A stretch of 64,000 nucleotides of DNA from Capsicum annuum (Eukaryota; Streptophyta; Magnoliopsida; Solanales; Solanaceae), in contig NC_061120.1 in the NCBI RefSeq assembly GCF_002878395.1, positions 111,625,307-111,689,306 on the forward strand, read 5' to 3'. Position numbers and translations under genes: made by a program. This document shows positions 9,890 through 21,127 of the stretch, in pieces. Each line of letters opens with the position of its first letter. Within the stretch, counting starts at the first letter, position 1. Below the pieces are notes generated by a model. That model made no database searches. It was not told the DNA's origin and saw only the letters and a list, made by a program, of their open reading frames with translations.

Positions 9890-11160
9890 CTAAAATCTTC
9901 TCTAATGTTTATTTGTCCACTTTTCATATCATGCCTCCTGAGTGACCGAAAGCTCATGAAAACTCCTCTGTCCCAACTGAGGAAAATACTGATGGGACTC
10001 GCTCTACTCATGGGATCCATACCCGGTCTAGGGATCCAGTTCTTGATTTTTCTGGTGTTCCAGAGGTTCTCTCTAGTCCTTCTCAGACTTCTTAGGATGA
10101 AGTGATGAATGATAAGTTTCGTCAGTCTATTCATATGTTGGCATAGTTGGTAGCTACTAAGTCTGAGTGTAGTGTTCCTTTTAATCCATCTTTTAAGGCC
10201 ACAAAGGTTGGCCAATTCATAAGGTTGAACCTCTGGCCTTCAATAGTGTTATGCTTAGGGAGAATCCTTAAGATTTTTTGGATGAGATAGAAAAGATCTT
10301 TTATGTTATACATGCCACAAATATAGAGGGTGTAGAGTTTGTAGCCTATCAGCTAAAAGATGTGGTGTAATAATGGTATGAGGAATGGGAATAGTTAAGG
10401 GGAGACAATGTTGAGTCATCTATGTGGGAGGATTTTTCTAATGCTTTTTGGACTGTTTCTTTCATCAGGAGTTGAGGAAAGCAAAACCAAAGGAGTTTTT
10501 CAATCTGAAGCAGAGTAAGATATCAGTCAAGGACTATGCCTTGAAGTTTCACGAGTTGTCTCGGTATGCTCCGGAGATATTTTCTAGCATGAGGGCTAGA
10601 ATAAGAAATTTTGTTTTTGGGTTATCTAGAGAGTTGATATTGGAGAGTAAGGCTGCCTTATTCCTAAAGTGCATGGATATCTCCAAGTTGGTTGTGTACA
10701 TACAGTAGATAGAGAAAGAGAAAAAGAAGAAGAAAGCTAAAATAGGGGAGAGGCTGGGCAATAATTGTAAGTTTTCTAAGCAAGGTAGTGGCCAATACTA
10801 GAATGAAGGGGATGGTGGTAAGTGTCCTAAAAAGAAAGTAAATTCTAAGTCTTACTGATGGCTAGTGCTCCTACCCAAAGTCATTAGGTGATAGGAGTTT
10901 CCATGGTGGCGATAACTTTAGGGAATAGGGTGCCCAATCTCAATAAATTGGGGGCCAGTTAGCTCCATTATATCATACCTGCAAGTTTTATGGTAGATAT
11001 TATTAGGGTTTCTTTGATGAGGGGAGGGACAGGTACTTCAACTGTGGTCATCTAAGGAATATGCTTAGAAACTGTCTAATTAGTAAAGTTACTTCCGTGG
11101 TGAATAAAGTTCCAGTTACTTCATCATTATCTCCGACACTAAAGGGTGCACCATCTAGTT
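9890..11160 (+). pseudogene. C+ gag (capsid/nucleocapsid) remnant
   Basis: Gag forms the particle that packages element RNA. Pieces recognised in different frames: AYQLKDVV near 10340-10370, then FFHQELRKAKPKEFFNLKQ and SVKDYALKFHELSRYAPE at 10457-10580, the classic chromovirus capsid core, followed by a K/E-rich stretch near 10710. A zinc knuckle lies at about 11028-11075 reading YFNCGHLRNMLRNC, in which the first Cys is Tyr. The N-terminal part between 9890 and 10340 has stops and frameshifts. Confidence 0.85.
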
Positions 11161-11640
11161 CCAGCAATGGTTGAAATCGTCTCTATGCTCTTACTACTCA
11201 ACAGGAATTCAAGGCATTTCCTGATGTCATGACAGGTATGTTGAAACTCTTTTCCTGAGATATGTATTATTTACTTGATCCAGGGTCCACTCTCTCTTAT
11301 GTGACCCTATTTTTGGCTGTGCATTTTGGTTTTGGTCTATAGTGTACTTCAGACCTTTTTTTAATTTCTACCTTGATAGTTAACTCTTGATTACTAGAAG
11401 AGTTTATAGGAGGGTGTGGTATATATTGTTAGTAATGAAACTTTGGTGGATTTGTTTGAATTAGATATGGTGGATTTTGATGTCATATTAGGGATGGATT
11501 AGTTTCACTCATGTTATGCTTCTCTAGACTGTCAAACCCATAAGGTTATCATTAAATTGCCAAATGAGTATGTTATTGAGTAGGAGAGTGGTTTCTTAGA
11601 TCCTAAGGTGAAGTTTATATCTTATCTTAGAGCTCATAGA
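11161..11640 (+). pseudogene. C+ aspartic protease remnant
   Basis: The protease cleaves the Gag-Pol polyprotein. The active-site loop is read as LLDPGSTLSYVT with DPGST at 11277-11291; DPGST is a normal variant in this group. It continues to FDVILGMD near 11479-11502, where the expected Trp codon of MDW is TAG. Further stops occur before (TTTTCCTGA near 11252) and after (GAGTAG near 11580). Not functional. Confidence 0.82.
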
Positions 11641-12600
11641 TTAATCTGCAAGGGGTGTCTGTCATATGGTTTGGTTTAAAGATTCTAATTTGGATGGTCC
11701 TTCTTTGCATTTTATCTCGGCGATGAATGAATTTCCTGAGGTCTTCCCTAATTTCTTTCCTGGTGTTCCTCCTGATAGGGAGATTGAGTTTGGGATTGAT
11801 CTTGTTCTAGATACTCATCCAATTTTTATTCCTCCGTTTATGATGGATCCGGCTGAGTTGAAGGATCTTAAGGATCAACTCAAGGATCTGTTAGGTAAGA
11901 GTTTATCCATCCTAGTGTGTCCCTGTGGGGTGCACTGATGTTATTCGTGTATAAGAAGGATGGTTCCCTTTGGATGTGCATTGATTATCGGTAGTTGGAT
12001 AAGTGATGGTAAACAATAAGTATCCTTTTCCAAGGATATATGATTTTTTTGATCAGTTGTAGGGTACTAATTATTTCTCAAAGATTGACCTCCAAACCAG
12101 GTATCATCAGTTAAAGGTTATGGAGAAGGATATACCTAAGATTGTCTTTAGTACTCGGTATGATCACTTTGAGGTTCTAGTTATGTCTTTTGGGTTAACC
12201 AATGCCCTAGCGGCATTCATGAATTTGATGAATAGGGTCTTCCATTAGTTTCTGGACTTTTTCATCATTATGTTCATAGATGACATATTAGTATACTATA
12301 AGAGTAAGGTGGATCATGCCGATCACCTCTATGTGGTGTTGCGGACCTTGAAGGAGCAGCAATTGTATGCTAAATTTTTAAATGTGAAATTCTAGTTGAA
12401 CGGTGTCACTTTTCTGGGTCATATTATTTCTAGTGAAGGGATCATTGTGGATCCGCAAAAGGTTATAGTGGTTAAGAAGTGGCCTAGACCCATGACTCTA
12501 ACCAATTTTTAGAGCTGCTTAGGTTTAGCGGGTTATTATAGGAGGTTTATGGAGAGAATTTCATCTATAGTTGCCCCGTTGACTATGTTGACTCATAATA
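11641..12600 (+). pseudogene. C+ reverse transcriptase remnant
   Basis: RT copies the element RNA into DNA. Order seen: [20 protein letters not shown] then GIDLVLDTHP (11730-11820), the linker conserved before RT; CIDYR followed by TAG then LDK near 11975-12003; TKIVF-like and MSFGLTNA region near 12185-12215; catalytic FIDD at 12273-12284 (intact); [20 protein letters not shown] near 12418-12460; CLGLAGYYRRF near 12516-12548. At least four stops fall where related copies have Gln or Trp. Domain order and length are normal, so this is point decay and small indels, not rearrangement. Confidence 0.88.
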
Positions 12601-13030
12601 AGGTAAATTTTCATGGTATGATGCTTGTGAGGTTAGTTTTGAGAAGCTGAAGGATAAGCTAACTTCGACTCTAATTTTGGCTTTGCCTGAAGATACTAAT
12701 AGGTTTGTGGTCTATTGTGATACATCCTATGTAGGGATTGGGTGCATTTTAATACAGCGTGGTAAGGTGATAGCTTATGCCTCTAAAAAATTAAAGGTAC
12801 ATGAGAGGAATTATCCAACTCATGATTTGGAATTGCTAGTTGTGGTGTTTGCATTAAAAATCTAACGCCACTATTTATATAGAGTGCATGTGGACATCTT
12901 CTAAATAAAAGCCTTCAGTATGTATTTACTCAGAAAGAGCTAAATCTCGGGCAAATGAGGTGGATTAAACTTCTTAAAGATTATGATATGAGTCATCACT
13001 ACTATCCAGGTAAAGACAACGTGGTGTTTG
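12601..13030 (+). pseudogene. C+ RNase H remnant
   Basis: Reads [20 protein letters not shown], then [20 protein letters not shown] and [13 protein letters not shown] (12707-12862), with the first D and the E of the active site present. A TAA follows at the Trp after KI. YDMSHHYYPGKDN near 12984-13020 is the conserved domain end. The middle (12865-12960) is frameshifted. Confidence 0.86.
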
Positions 13031-14270
13031 ATGCTCTTAGTATGTTATCCCTATAGAGTCTAGCTCTTGTAGAGAAGGATAAGCAAAAGTTTGTAAAGGA
13101 CATTCACCATTTGGCTAACCTTGGGGTTCATCTTTTATACTCTAAGAATGGTGGTGTGTTGGTGCAGAAAGTAGCATTGTCATTTCTTGGTGTTGAAATC
13201 AAGGAGAAGCATATGTTAGATCTAGTCTTAATGAGGATCAAGTGTGATGTAGGTGGGCGAAAGATGATGTCTTTAGATATTATTAGTATTAGTACCTTGT
13301 GGTACCAAGGATGTTATATGTTCCAGAAAGTAGATAGCTTATGTGAAATAATCTTGGCTGAGGTGCATGAGTCACGCTATGTTGTTCATCCTGGTTTGAT
13401 AAAAATGTATCATTACCTGAAGGAGATGTATTGGTGGAATAATATGAAGAGTAATGTGGTGAATTTTCTGGCCAAGTGTATGGTGTGTCAACAAGTGAAA
13501 GTTGAGCACATAAGGCCTAGGGGATTGTATCAAGAGATTGAGTTACCTGAATAAAAGTAAAAAGTAATCAATATGGATATTGTTACCGACCTTCCCCGGT
13601 CTCAAAACCAATTTGATTCGGCTTGGGTCATCATGGATAGGATGACAAAATTTGCTAAATTTTTGCCAGTGAGGCCTAATTTCTCGACTGAGGATTATGA
13701 AAGGTTGTATCTCCATGAGATTGTGAAGTTGCATGGGGTACCTATTTCTATCATCTCCAATTGTGGTACGCAGTTTACATCTCACTTTTTACGGTTGTTT
13801 CAGAAAGTCTTAGGGACTAAGGTTAGTCTTAGTACTGCTTTTCATCCGCATTTGGATAGGCAAGCAGAAAGGAATATTCAGACATTGGAGGACATGCATC
13901 GTGCTTACGTGAGAGACTATGGTGGTAGTTAGGTTGAGCACTTACCTTTTTTAGAGTTTTGTTAGAATAATAGCTACCACTCTAGTATTAGGATGGATTT
14001 GTTTGAAGCCTTGTATGGTTAAGAGATATAGATCTCCTATTGGGTGGTTTGTGCTTGGTGAGGCAGATATGTTTAGCCTATATTTGGTTTACCAAGCTAT
14101 GGAGAAGGTGAAGGTGATTTAGGAGAGGCTTAAAGCCGTCCAAAGTCTCCAAAAGTCCTACACAGACGTGAGGTGAAAGGACTTGGAGTTTGACATTGGA
14201 GATAGAAAGTTCCTGAAGGTATCTCCCATGAAGAAAGTAATGTAGTTGGGTATGAAGGGTAAGCTCAGTC
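13031..14270 (+). pseudogene. C+ integrase remnant
   Basis: Integrase joins element DNA to the chromosome. Zinc finger: VHPGLIKMYHYLKEMYWWNN then CMVCQQVKVEHIRP (13384-13520), with His and both Cys present. Core: first D in NMDIVTDLP (13570 on); second catalytic position reads SNCGTQF, Asn instead of Asp, codon at 13759-13761; E in RQAERNIQTLED (about 13857-13890). The change is GAT to AAT. Stops follow at 13930, and the C-terminal part (13940-14270) is frameshifted but still shows FEALYG and MEKVKVI pieces. Confidence 0.9.
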
Positions 14271-14575
14271 CTTGATATATGGATCCTTATATGATTTTGA
14301 GGATGGTTGGTAATATTGCATATGAGTTGGAGTTTCTTTCTAGCTTGAGCTCCATTCACCCGGTATTTTGTGCCTCTATATTGAGGAAGTTTATTGGTGA
14401 TCCATCGCAGATTATGCCTATCAAGGATATTGGTATTTTGGATTCCCTATCTTATGAGGAGATCCCAACTAAAATCTTGGATTCTCAGTTTCATCGATTG
14501 CGGACCAAGGATGTAGCTTCGGTAAAATTTCTATGGAGGAACCACAAGGTTGGAGAAGATACTTGGGAAGCATAA
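14271..14575 (+). pseudogene. C+ integrase C-terminal chromodomain-like region
   Basis: Open for 98 codons: DPYMILRMVGNIAYELEF, SSIHPVFCASILRKFIGDP, then LSYEEIPTKILD, LRTKDVASVKFLWRNHKVGE and DTWEA before TAA at 14573. This is the GPY/F-linked tail and chromodomain-like end of chromovirus integrase, thought to guide insertion to heterochromatin. It is the best preserved open piece of C+. Confidence 0.85.
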
Positions 14576-14793
14576 GAACACATAAAGTCCAAGTATCCAT
14601 TCCTATTTTCTGCTCTAGAAATTTTTATGGAAAGTATGTGTTCTTGATAACGTCCTTGATTTCAAACTTTGCTAAAGGAAAGATTAAATTCCTTGCGTCT
14701 TTATTTTCTAACTTAGTTAAAGGTCAGAGTTGAGGTATTGTGGTGTAATCGTGCTTGTACTACCTTTTTCCTTTATTAGGGGATGAATGATCC

Positions 14794-14807
14794 TAGTGGG
14801 GGAGAAT
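14794..14807 (+). promoter_or_regulatory. C+ polypurine tract
   Basis: AGTGGGGGAGAAT directly before the LTR start TGAAACAC. It is the usual primer for plus-strand DNA synthesis in these elements and fixes the LTR boundary. Confidence 0.75.
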
Positions 14808-16348
14808 TGAAACACTCTAGGTTTTGGTTCTTAGAAATTTCATGGGTTTTGAACTCTCTAGCCATCATACGACTCAAGCTTACTAGTCATGTGATGTGGG
14901 TACGACATAGTAGTCCAAGTCATATGATAATCATGTGTGTGGTAGGTCATTCACTATCCAAGGTCTGAGTTGACATCATAAGAGTCGTATGTACATGATA
15001 CGAGTGGTATATTCCAAATCGTATGTTGTTCTTCGCCTAGCCTTGACATTCTGCTTAGGATATGACTAGGTGAGTACTTTTCATATGTTAATTGTAAGAC
15101 TTAGGCAAGGGTTTTCGTACGGTGGATAGTGTGTGATTTCTAACTTTATATCATGGGTACGAGTTAGGGGTCCTACTCGTATGATGGGGTACGAGTGAGG
15201 TGCCCAAACCGCACCCACCTGCGGGAATTCTTACAGTTTAAGTTGGGGTATTCTGGATATTTTCCCTTCTAACTTCTTTTGACCCCACAACTTAAAACAC
15301 TATTGGGACTTCATTTACCCTATTATTCTCAATCAAAAATACTTTAAACACTCTCAAATCTCTCTCAAGCTTTTGGTTCAAAAAAGAGGCTAGGGTTTTC
15401 TCAAGGTGATTCACTTAGGTTCTTTCAAGAGAAAATATCTCTGTATTCTTGGTATCAAAGGCATGTTACTCCTCCCTCATTGTTAGTTCAACTAAATTCA
15501 TGTATTCATGAATGGTTTTCATGATTTAATTATGGGTATTGACTAGTTTTGAATAATATATTGAGGGTTTTGGTTGTTAATGGATGAATATTGTTTTCTC
15601 GTGTTTTTCTTATGATTTACATATTAACATTGTGGAATTGAATATGTGTTTTCATAGGAATGGTCAATTGGTTCTTGGGATTTTTTTTAGAAAGTATATG
15701 CCCTCAACATGCTTGTTAAAATGCCTATAAGAATGGTTTTGTCACATAGTTTGACTTTTATTTAAACTATTGCAATGCACAGTATGGTTATGAAACCTAA
15801 ATTAGTTTAAACGGATTGAAAAGTCCTTGGTGACCATGGTTTTGGTTTAATTGGTAATTATGTGGGTTACATGGGAATCCCTAAGAGTTGGCTAATGACA
15901 TTGCTTGCAAGCTATAGTCGGTATGGCAATACCACTTCATAATGCTCTTGTAATTAACTCTGGAATTGGTGGTTTGGTTATGTGCTAAAGGTTTTTATTG
16001 GGGAATAATGATGGGTTGTGATAGCTAACCGTGAAGGTGTGAATCCAATAGACCGACACAGGAAACTGATATTTTTCCACATGAGGGTTAGACATGGTAA
16101 CCATATACTTGTAGGGTATATGGGAACTCCCTAAGTTTATAATCATATATTTGTATCATTAAGGGTGAAGAGTAAACGGGAATCCCCTAACCCTATGATA
16201 TCTCTGGTTCATGTAGCTACTCGCACTAGGGCCCGTTCAGGGGTTAACACTGGACCCATATAGCCGTGGGTGGTTTTAGGACGGTCAAGCTGCACAACCT
16301 AAGTTAAGGTTTTAATGCATGCTAAACCTGGTTCCCTTCCCCGGCATG

Positions 16349-16392
<44 letters not shown>

Positions 16393-16975
16393 ATGGATGG
16401 ATAGATGTGATTGCATATGGTTATTGATTTTAAATGCTGGCATCATTTTATCCTTATTCTTGAGTACATTCTAGTGTTCACCCGCTAACCTATCTTCGAG
16501 CACTGTATCCCCTGCGATACAGGAACAGGTCATACTACTACTCCTGCTCAGTGATCTTGGATTCGGGAACAACTTGTGTTGGATTGAAGTGTTGTGCTTC
16601 TATACTTCGGAAGACTATATTTCATGTTATGTTTCTCTAAATACTTTTGGTTATTTCTTAGACTTTGGGTTTTTCTTTGGTCGGGGGAATGTCCCAATCA
16701 AATGTTATTTATTTTTGGTTAGAGGCTTTGTAAGAATGCTTTGGGTTGGTATGGGTGGTGTCGGTATTGGTATCAGCCTCGACATTAGTATTGGTATTGG
16801 GGCTGACACCGTTTAACAGTATTTAATTTATGATTGTTCCATCTTGTTATGTTATATAATCAGAATTCATCCAACATCAGGTGTAGGGTGGTTATGGTTG
16901 GGCATTGGGGATGGTCTCCGATTCTTGTTGGGATTGAGGTGCCCGATATAAATAGGCCCTTGTTCGGGCATGTCA
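14808..16975 (+). repeat. C+ 3' LTR
   Basis: 2168 bp from TGAAACACTC to GCATGTCA. It aligns by eye with the C- LTR: for example GCTTGCAAGCTATAG near 15907 against its complement near 29239. The U3-like part (14860-15210) has repeated ACGAGT/CATACGACTC motifs in both orientations. It holds a TA microsatellite at 16354-16390 and a short GGTATTGGTATCAG-type duplication near 16757-16805. No gene; ORFs at 14783-14968 and 16574-16816 are chance frames in the LTR. Confidence 0.85.
16354..16406. repeat. (TA)n and (GGAT)n microsatellite
   Basis: About 18 TA units (16354-16390) followed by GGATGGATGGATAGAT. The matching place in the opposite LTR near 28770 has only a short AT-rich tract, so it expanded in this copy. 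Confidence 0.9.
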
Positions 16976-17640
16976 AGAAGAGAAACTTTCCACAAACCTT
17001 CTGTAATAACCGGCTAAACATAAGAACCTCCGAATATCGGTTAGATTCATAGGTCTCGACAACTTCTTAACCACCATAACCATTTGTTGATCTATCATGA
17101 TCCCCTCGCTAGACAAAATATGACCCAGATAAGTCACATCATTCAGCCAGAACTCACATTTCAAGAATTTTTCATATAACTGTTGATTTTTCAAGGTATG
17201 CAACACGATGCATAGGTAATCAACATGATCCTCCTCACTCTTAGAGTACACCAGGATATCAACTATGAATATAATGAAAAACAAATCCAAAAACAGACCG
17301 GAGACCCTATTTATCAAATCTATGAATGTTGCCGAGGCATGGTTAACCCAAAAGATATGACCAAGAACTCTAAATTCCCATATCGAGTATAGAAGGGAGT
17401 CTTAGGGATATCCACTTCCCTAATTGCTAACTGATGATACCAGGACTGAAGATCGATCTTGGAGAAAAACTTAGCACCCTGAAGCTGATCAAACAAATTA
17501 TGTATCCTTGGAAGAGGGTACTTATTCTATACCGTCACCTTATTCAGTTCCTGGTAATAAATACACATATGAAAGGAACCATTCTTCTTATGCACGAACA
17601 GAACTAGTGCACCCCACGGGGACACAGTAGGATGGATAAA
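16976..17640 (-). pseudogene. C- reverse transcriptase remnant
   Basis: Minus-strand RT. From 5' to 3' of the gene: [16 protein letters not shown] near 17580-17620, a DKVTV-like stretch near 17530, RVSGLFLDLFFIIFIVDI near 17255-17310, then CEFWLNDVTYLGHILSSEG and RRFLCLAGYYRRFVESFSS at 16976-17040. The catalytic motif reads FIVD at 17258-17269, Asp replaced by Val, so polymerase activity would be lost even without frame breaks. Truncated immediately after ESFSS. Confidence 0.88.
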
Positions 17641-18290
17641 ACCTTAAAACCTTTGTCTAGAAGATCTTTTAACTTCCCCTTGAGTTTTTTCAAAAGGACG
17701 AGTGTCCGAAATAAGGTCAATCCCAAAATAAATCTCCCTATCAGGAGGAGTACAAGGAAGATCATCAGGGAACACCTCAACCAATTCACAGCCCACAAGG
17801 ACAGCTTGGAAAAAAGGACTTTTGGATCTAGAATTCTTAACATACACTAAGTGATAGAGGCATTCCTTAGAAACCACCTTTCGGGCCCTAAGATATGAGA
17901 TAAACCTTACCTTAGGCACTAAGGAACTACCTACCCATTCAATAATCAGTTCATTAAGAAAGTTGAAGTTGACCGTATGAGTTCGATGATCTAAGGAAGC
18001 ATAGCATGAGTGCAACCAATCCATCACCAATATGACATCAAAATTGACTAGGTCTAATTCAAACAGATCCACCAAAGTTTCTCTACTGCCCACAAACACC
18101 ACACAAGCCCTATAGACTCTTCTAGAAACCATATAGTCACCCACCAGGGTATAAAAAAGAATGGGTCTAAAACATATTTGGGATCAAAACCAAAATGCAC
18201 AGCCACAAATGGGATCATATAAGAAAAAGTGCACCCTAGATCAAGTAAACAATACACATCATGAGAAAAGAGTTTCAACATACCAGTAAT
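17641..18290 (-). pseudogene. C- aspartic protease and pre-RT linker
   Basis: Minus-strand frame reading MLKLFSHDVYCLLDLGCTFS, the protease active-site loop with DLGCT in place of the more usual DPGST, then LFELDLVNFDVILVMDWLHS, FISYLRARKVVSKECLYHLV and DDLPCTPPDREIYFGIDL before the RT. The MDW motif is intact here, unlike C+. A frameshift separates 18054-18281 from 17644-18144. Confidence 0.85.
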
Positions 18291-18470
18291 GACATCTATA
18301 GAAGCCTCAAACTCCTGATGAGTAGTGAGAGCATAGATCCAGTTCTGACCAATTTCAGATCCAGAAGGGGAACCCTTTGGGGCAGGATCGATGAAGAGGA
18401 AATGGGAACCTTGTTTGCCCCAGAAGCAATCTTACCTATAGGACAGTTTCTAGGCATATCCTCAGGCTGA
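18291..18470 (-). pseudogene. C- gag C-terminal part (left of D)
   Basis: Minus strand encodes the end of the zinc knuckle (MPRNCPIGK near 18420-18460) and the gag-protease spacer. The first half of the knuckle lies at 26879-26920 beyond element D. Stops are present. Confidence 0.8.
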
Positions 18471-18475
18471 CCATA
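18471..18475. repeat. Target-site duplication CCATA, left copy
   Basis: Perfect match with 26874-26878; flanks element D. Confidence 0.95.
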
Positions 18476-20887
18476 TGTAATACCCCAAGAAATTTTTTGT
18501 TGAAATTTTGTGCGTAAACGTGTTGGGTTCTATCTTCTAGAATGAATTATAAATTTTTTGAGCATAATATCTTAAATTATAACCCACCATTGTGTAGAGT
18601 ATCAAATAATCTTTCCAACGATATATGGATCATCCAAAACGGACACCTAAGCAATGAGTTTTGAACATTTCGATCGAACCATGAATAGTGAACAGTAAAA
18701 CGTGCAGGAAAAAGTTCTGAGGCCTGACGTATTTTTTCTCCAAATTTAAATGATCATAACTCCTTATACATAATTATTTGGGTGATTTGCTATATATCAA
18801 CTGAAACCTCTACGAGTTCTCTTTCTAATGAAATTGATTTCATCCAATTTGTCTATCGGAGCAAAAAGTTATGGTCAATCTACTTTAGCCTATCAAAAGC
18901 GAATTTTTGGGTCAACTTCAAATGACCATAACTCCTCGTACACAATGATCTGGGTGAGATAATATATATCAATGGAAATATATGAGAGTCCTCTTTCTAA
19001 TGAAATTAGTTTCATCTAATTTGGATATCAGAGTAAAACATTATGGTTGATCTACTTCAGACTATCAAAAAAGTTTACCAAAGGACAGATTCGAGAATTA
19101 TTTAATTTTTAGGGGCATTTTGGTCATTCCCCCTCACCCAAAATCTATCCAAACCCTATATTAAAGCCTATTAAAAGCATTATATGTTATATTTCATCAA
19201 ATTCTCTCAAAAATAAAACCCTAATCTCCTACATCCAACTTCAAGAACCTCCAAAGTTCACCCTTAATTCTGCAAATTTATTCAAGATTCTAAGTTCCTA
19301 GTTCAAGAACTCCAAGAACCATCATTAAAAGGCATGATTAACATCTCAAAAATGAGTATCGATCTAAAGTTCATCATTCAAGGTATGTGGGGTTTTTCAA
19401 CAAGAACTCTCTTTCGTTCTTGTGCCCAAAAGTAATTTTCTTTACAAATGCATGATTTTTATTTGTTTTTTTATGAATTTGAAGCATGAACCCATATCTT
19501 ATAATGATTATTATGAAATCTTAATGTTTATGATTTTGAAAGATGAATTTCCATGTGTAGAGATATAACTCATGAATCTTGAATGATATTTATCATGATT
19601 TTGATATTTGGGTCATGAATCCCCATTGAAAATTGTGTTTTTTTTTGAGAAAGTTTGTGTTATAAGCACATTAATGTTGAATATTTGAGATATTTTAAAT
19701 GATTTGACCTTTTGGTCTTAATGGAGTTGTTTTAAACTCAAGTGTGAAAGAAATCCACAACGTGGTTGATTTTAATAGATGGGAAGCATGATGGCTCCCG
19801 ATGTATATTTATATATTACTAAAATTGTTTTGTTGTGGATTGTCTTTGAAATGTTCTGAACTAAGTCCGGGAGAAATATTTAGCACCGAGTGGGAGGTAT
19901 AAAGCGACCTTACTTCCCTAGAACTATGTGCCCCCATAGGAGTAAGCCTGAGGCTGATTTATATAGTGATCACTAGTTTGTGTGGATTTGATATTGATAG
20001 TTCTACTTTGATGGCAAGGATAGGATGGCTCTCCCCAACGTGGGTTGTATGTTGGACTCCATATAGCTCACATGGTTTATGTCGATTATAGGATCTCCCA
20101 GTGTTTGTGTGTTTTCTTGTGTCTATGGTGAATGGTGAAGTGTTTTGAAAGTGGAATTGTGAAAGTTATTCTTTTGAAAGATTTAAATGATATTTACATT
20201 ATAAGAATTGATATTCTTGATGAACTGAAAGTGATTGACAAATTATATGATAAGTCACATGTGTTATTGTACTTATTTCATCCTCTCATGATTATGATGC
20301 TTTTCTTTGGGCTATATGAGTCTTTCATACATTCTGCATATTTCTTATAAATATTTATGATGATGATGTTTATACAACTGCATACACCCCCATATACTCG
20401 GTTCCTTTCCATGGTACTGACCCACATCTTCAGATGTGGGCTGCATTTTCTTGGAATGAAGGTTCAGGTGCTCAGTTCTAGGTTCGATAGTGATTCTTTG
20501 GGCACGTTGTTCTACATCCTCTATTATGGTGAGTCCTCATGTTCCGAGGATGTGATGTCTGATATTGGTTTCATGAAATTATTTACATTTGATAACTGAG
20601 TATGAGTCAGTTGGGGCATGTCTCAATGGCTCGCTGGTTTTATTGATTTTCTTAGAGGCTTGTCAGACTAGTATAGATGTTGTGAGTTAACTAATAAGTC
20701 ATATTTTATTATCTAAAATTCTTTTATTCTTGGATGATGATGACTCTACTGATATTTGAGGGTTATTTATGAAAACCCCATTGATTTGTGTTGAACTGGA
20801 TGAAAATGGCTCAAAGAGTTAGCTTGGGGCTACTCGTAGCCTCAAGCACTGTGTGACGCTCTAGGACCCATTTTTCGGGAATTTACA
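18476..20887 (+). repeat. D 5' LTR
   Basis: 2412 bp, TGTAATACCCCAAG to GGGAATTTACA. Repeated almost throughout by 24456-26873. It contains repeated text such as GATCATAACTCCTT and TCCTCTTTCTAATGAAATT in two related blocks (18740-18860 and 18920-19040), an internal imperfect duplication of about 180 bp present in both LTRs. Open frames at 20132-20350 and 20357-20599 are LTR sequence, not genes. Confidence 0.93.
19157..19165 (+). promoter_or_regulatory. Putative TATA box in D 5' LTR
   Basis: TATATTAAA after AACCC, conserved at 25140-25148 in the other LTR. Position about 680 bp into the LTR and followed by a C/T-rich ATTCTCTC stretch fits a U3/R boundary. Confidence 0.4.
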
Positions 20888-20891
20888 AATT

Positions 20892-20903
20892 TGGTATCAG
20901 AGC
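20892..20903 (+). promoter_or_regulatory. D primer binding site (tRNA-iMet)
   Basis: TGGTATCAGAGC, exact complement of the 3' end of plant initiator tRNA-Met, four bases after the LTR. It primes minus-strand DNA synthesis. Confidence 0.93.
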
Positions 20904-21127
20904 CTAAGGTTTTAAGGTGTCCTAGGGAGTTTGACAAGTCACGTTAAGTAGAGTCTTGATCACCGGTGTGTAGTGCACCACATCTATGAGCAAGAGGCTA
21001 CAAGACGTTTTAGGGAAAAAGTGTGATTCTTTATTTTAGAAGTTTATCATGCTTAAAGTGTCTCTCTCTGCTATTGATTCGTGCTCTCCTCTTTTAGAAA
21101 TATACCTCTATTGATTGTCAAACCCGA
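20904..21127 (+). other. D untranslated leader
   Basis: Non-coding leader between primer site and pol. The segment AGTAGAGTCTTGATCACC, then GTGTAGTGCACCACAT and GAGGCTACAAGACGTTTTAG (20945-21020) is nearly matched in element A at 57795-57870. No gag start is present; the leader joins protease-end sequence near 21090-21130. Confidence 0.8.

Larger units (their letters stand above)
9781..16975 (+). mobile_element. Chromovirus C+ (5' truncated, with 3' LTR)
   Basis: Tekay/Del-like Ty3/gypsy element in plus orientation: leader and gag from about 9781, protease, RT, RNase H, integrase, C-terminal chromodomain-like region, polypurine tract and 3' LTR (14808-16975). There is no 5' LTR or primer site; homology to C- starts inside the leader at GTGTAGCATGCC (about 9796). 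All genes are broken by stops, many of them TAG where related copies have Gln or Trp. Its LTR end at 16975 abuts the RT of the opposite-strand relative C-. Confidence 0.88.

Noticed and set aside
9883..10215. 110-codon minus-strand frame
   Set aside because: Antisense to the C+ gag region; shadow of the decayed gag.
1..16975. 1-1215 and C- from 16976 as two halves of one element split by C+
   Set aside because: Both contain the same RT thumb segment, so they overlap and cannot be adjacent parts of one copy.
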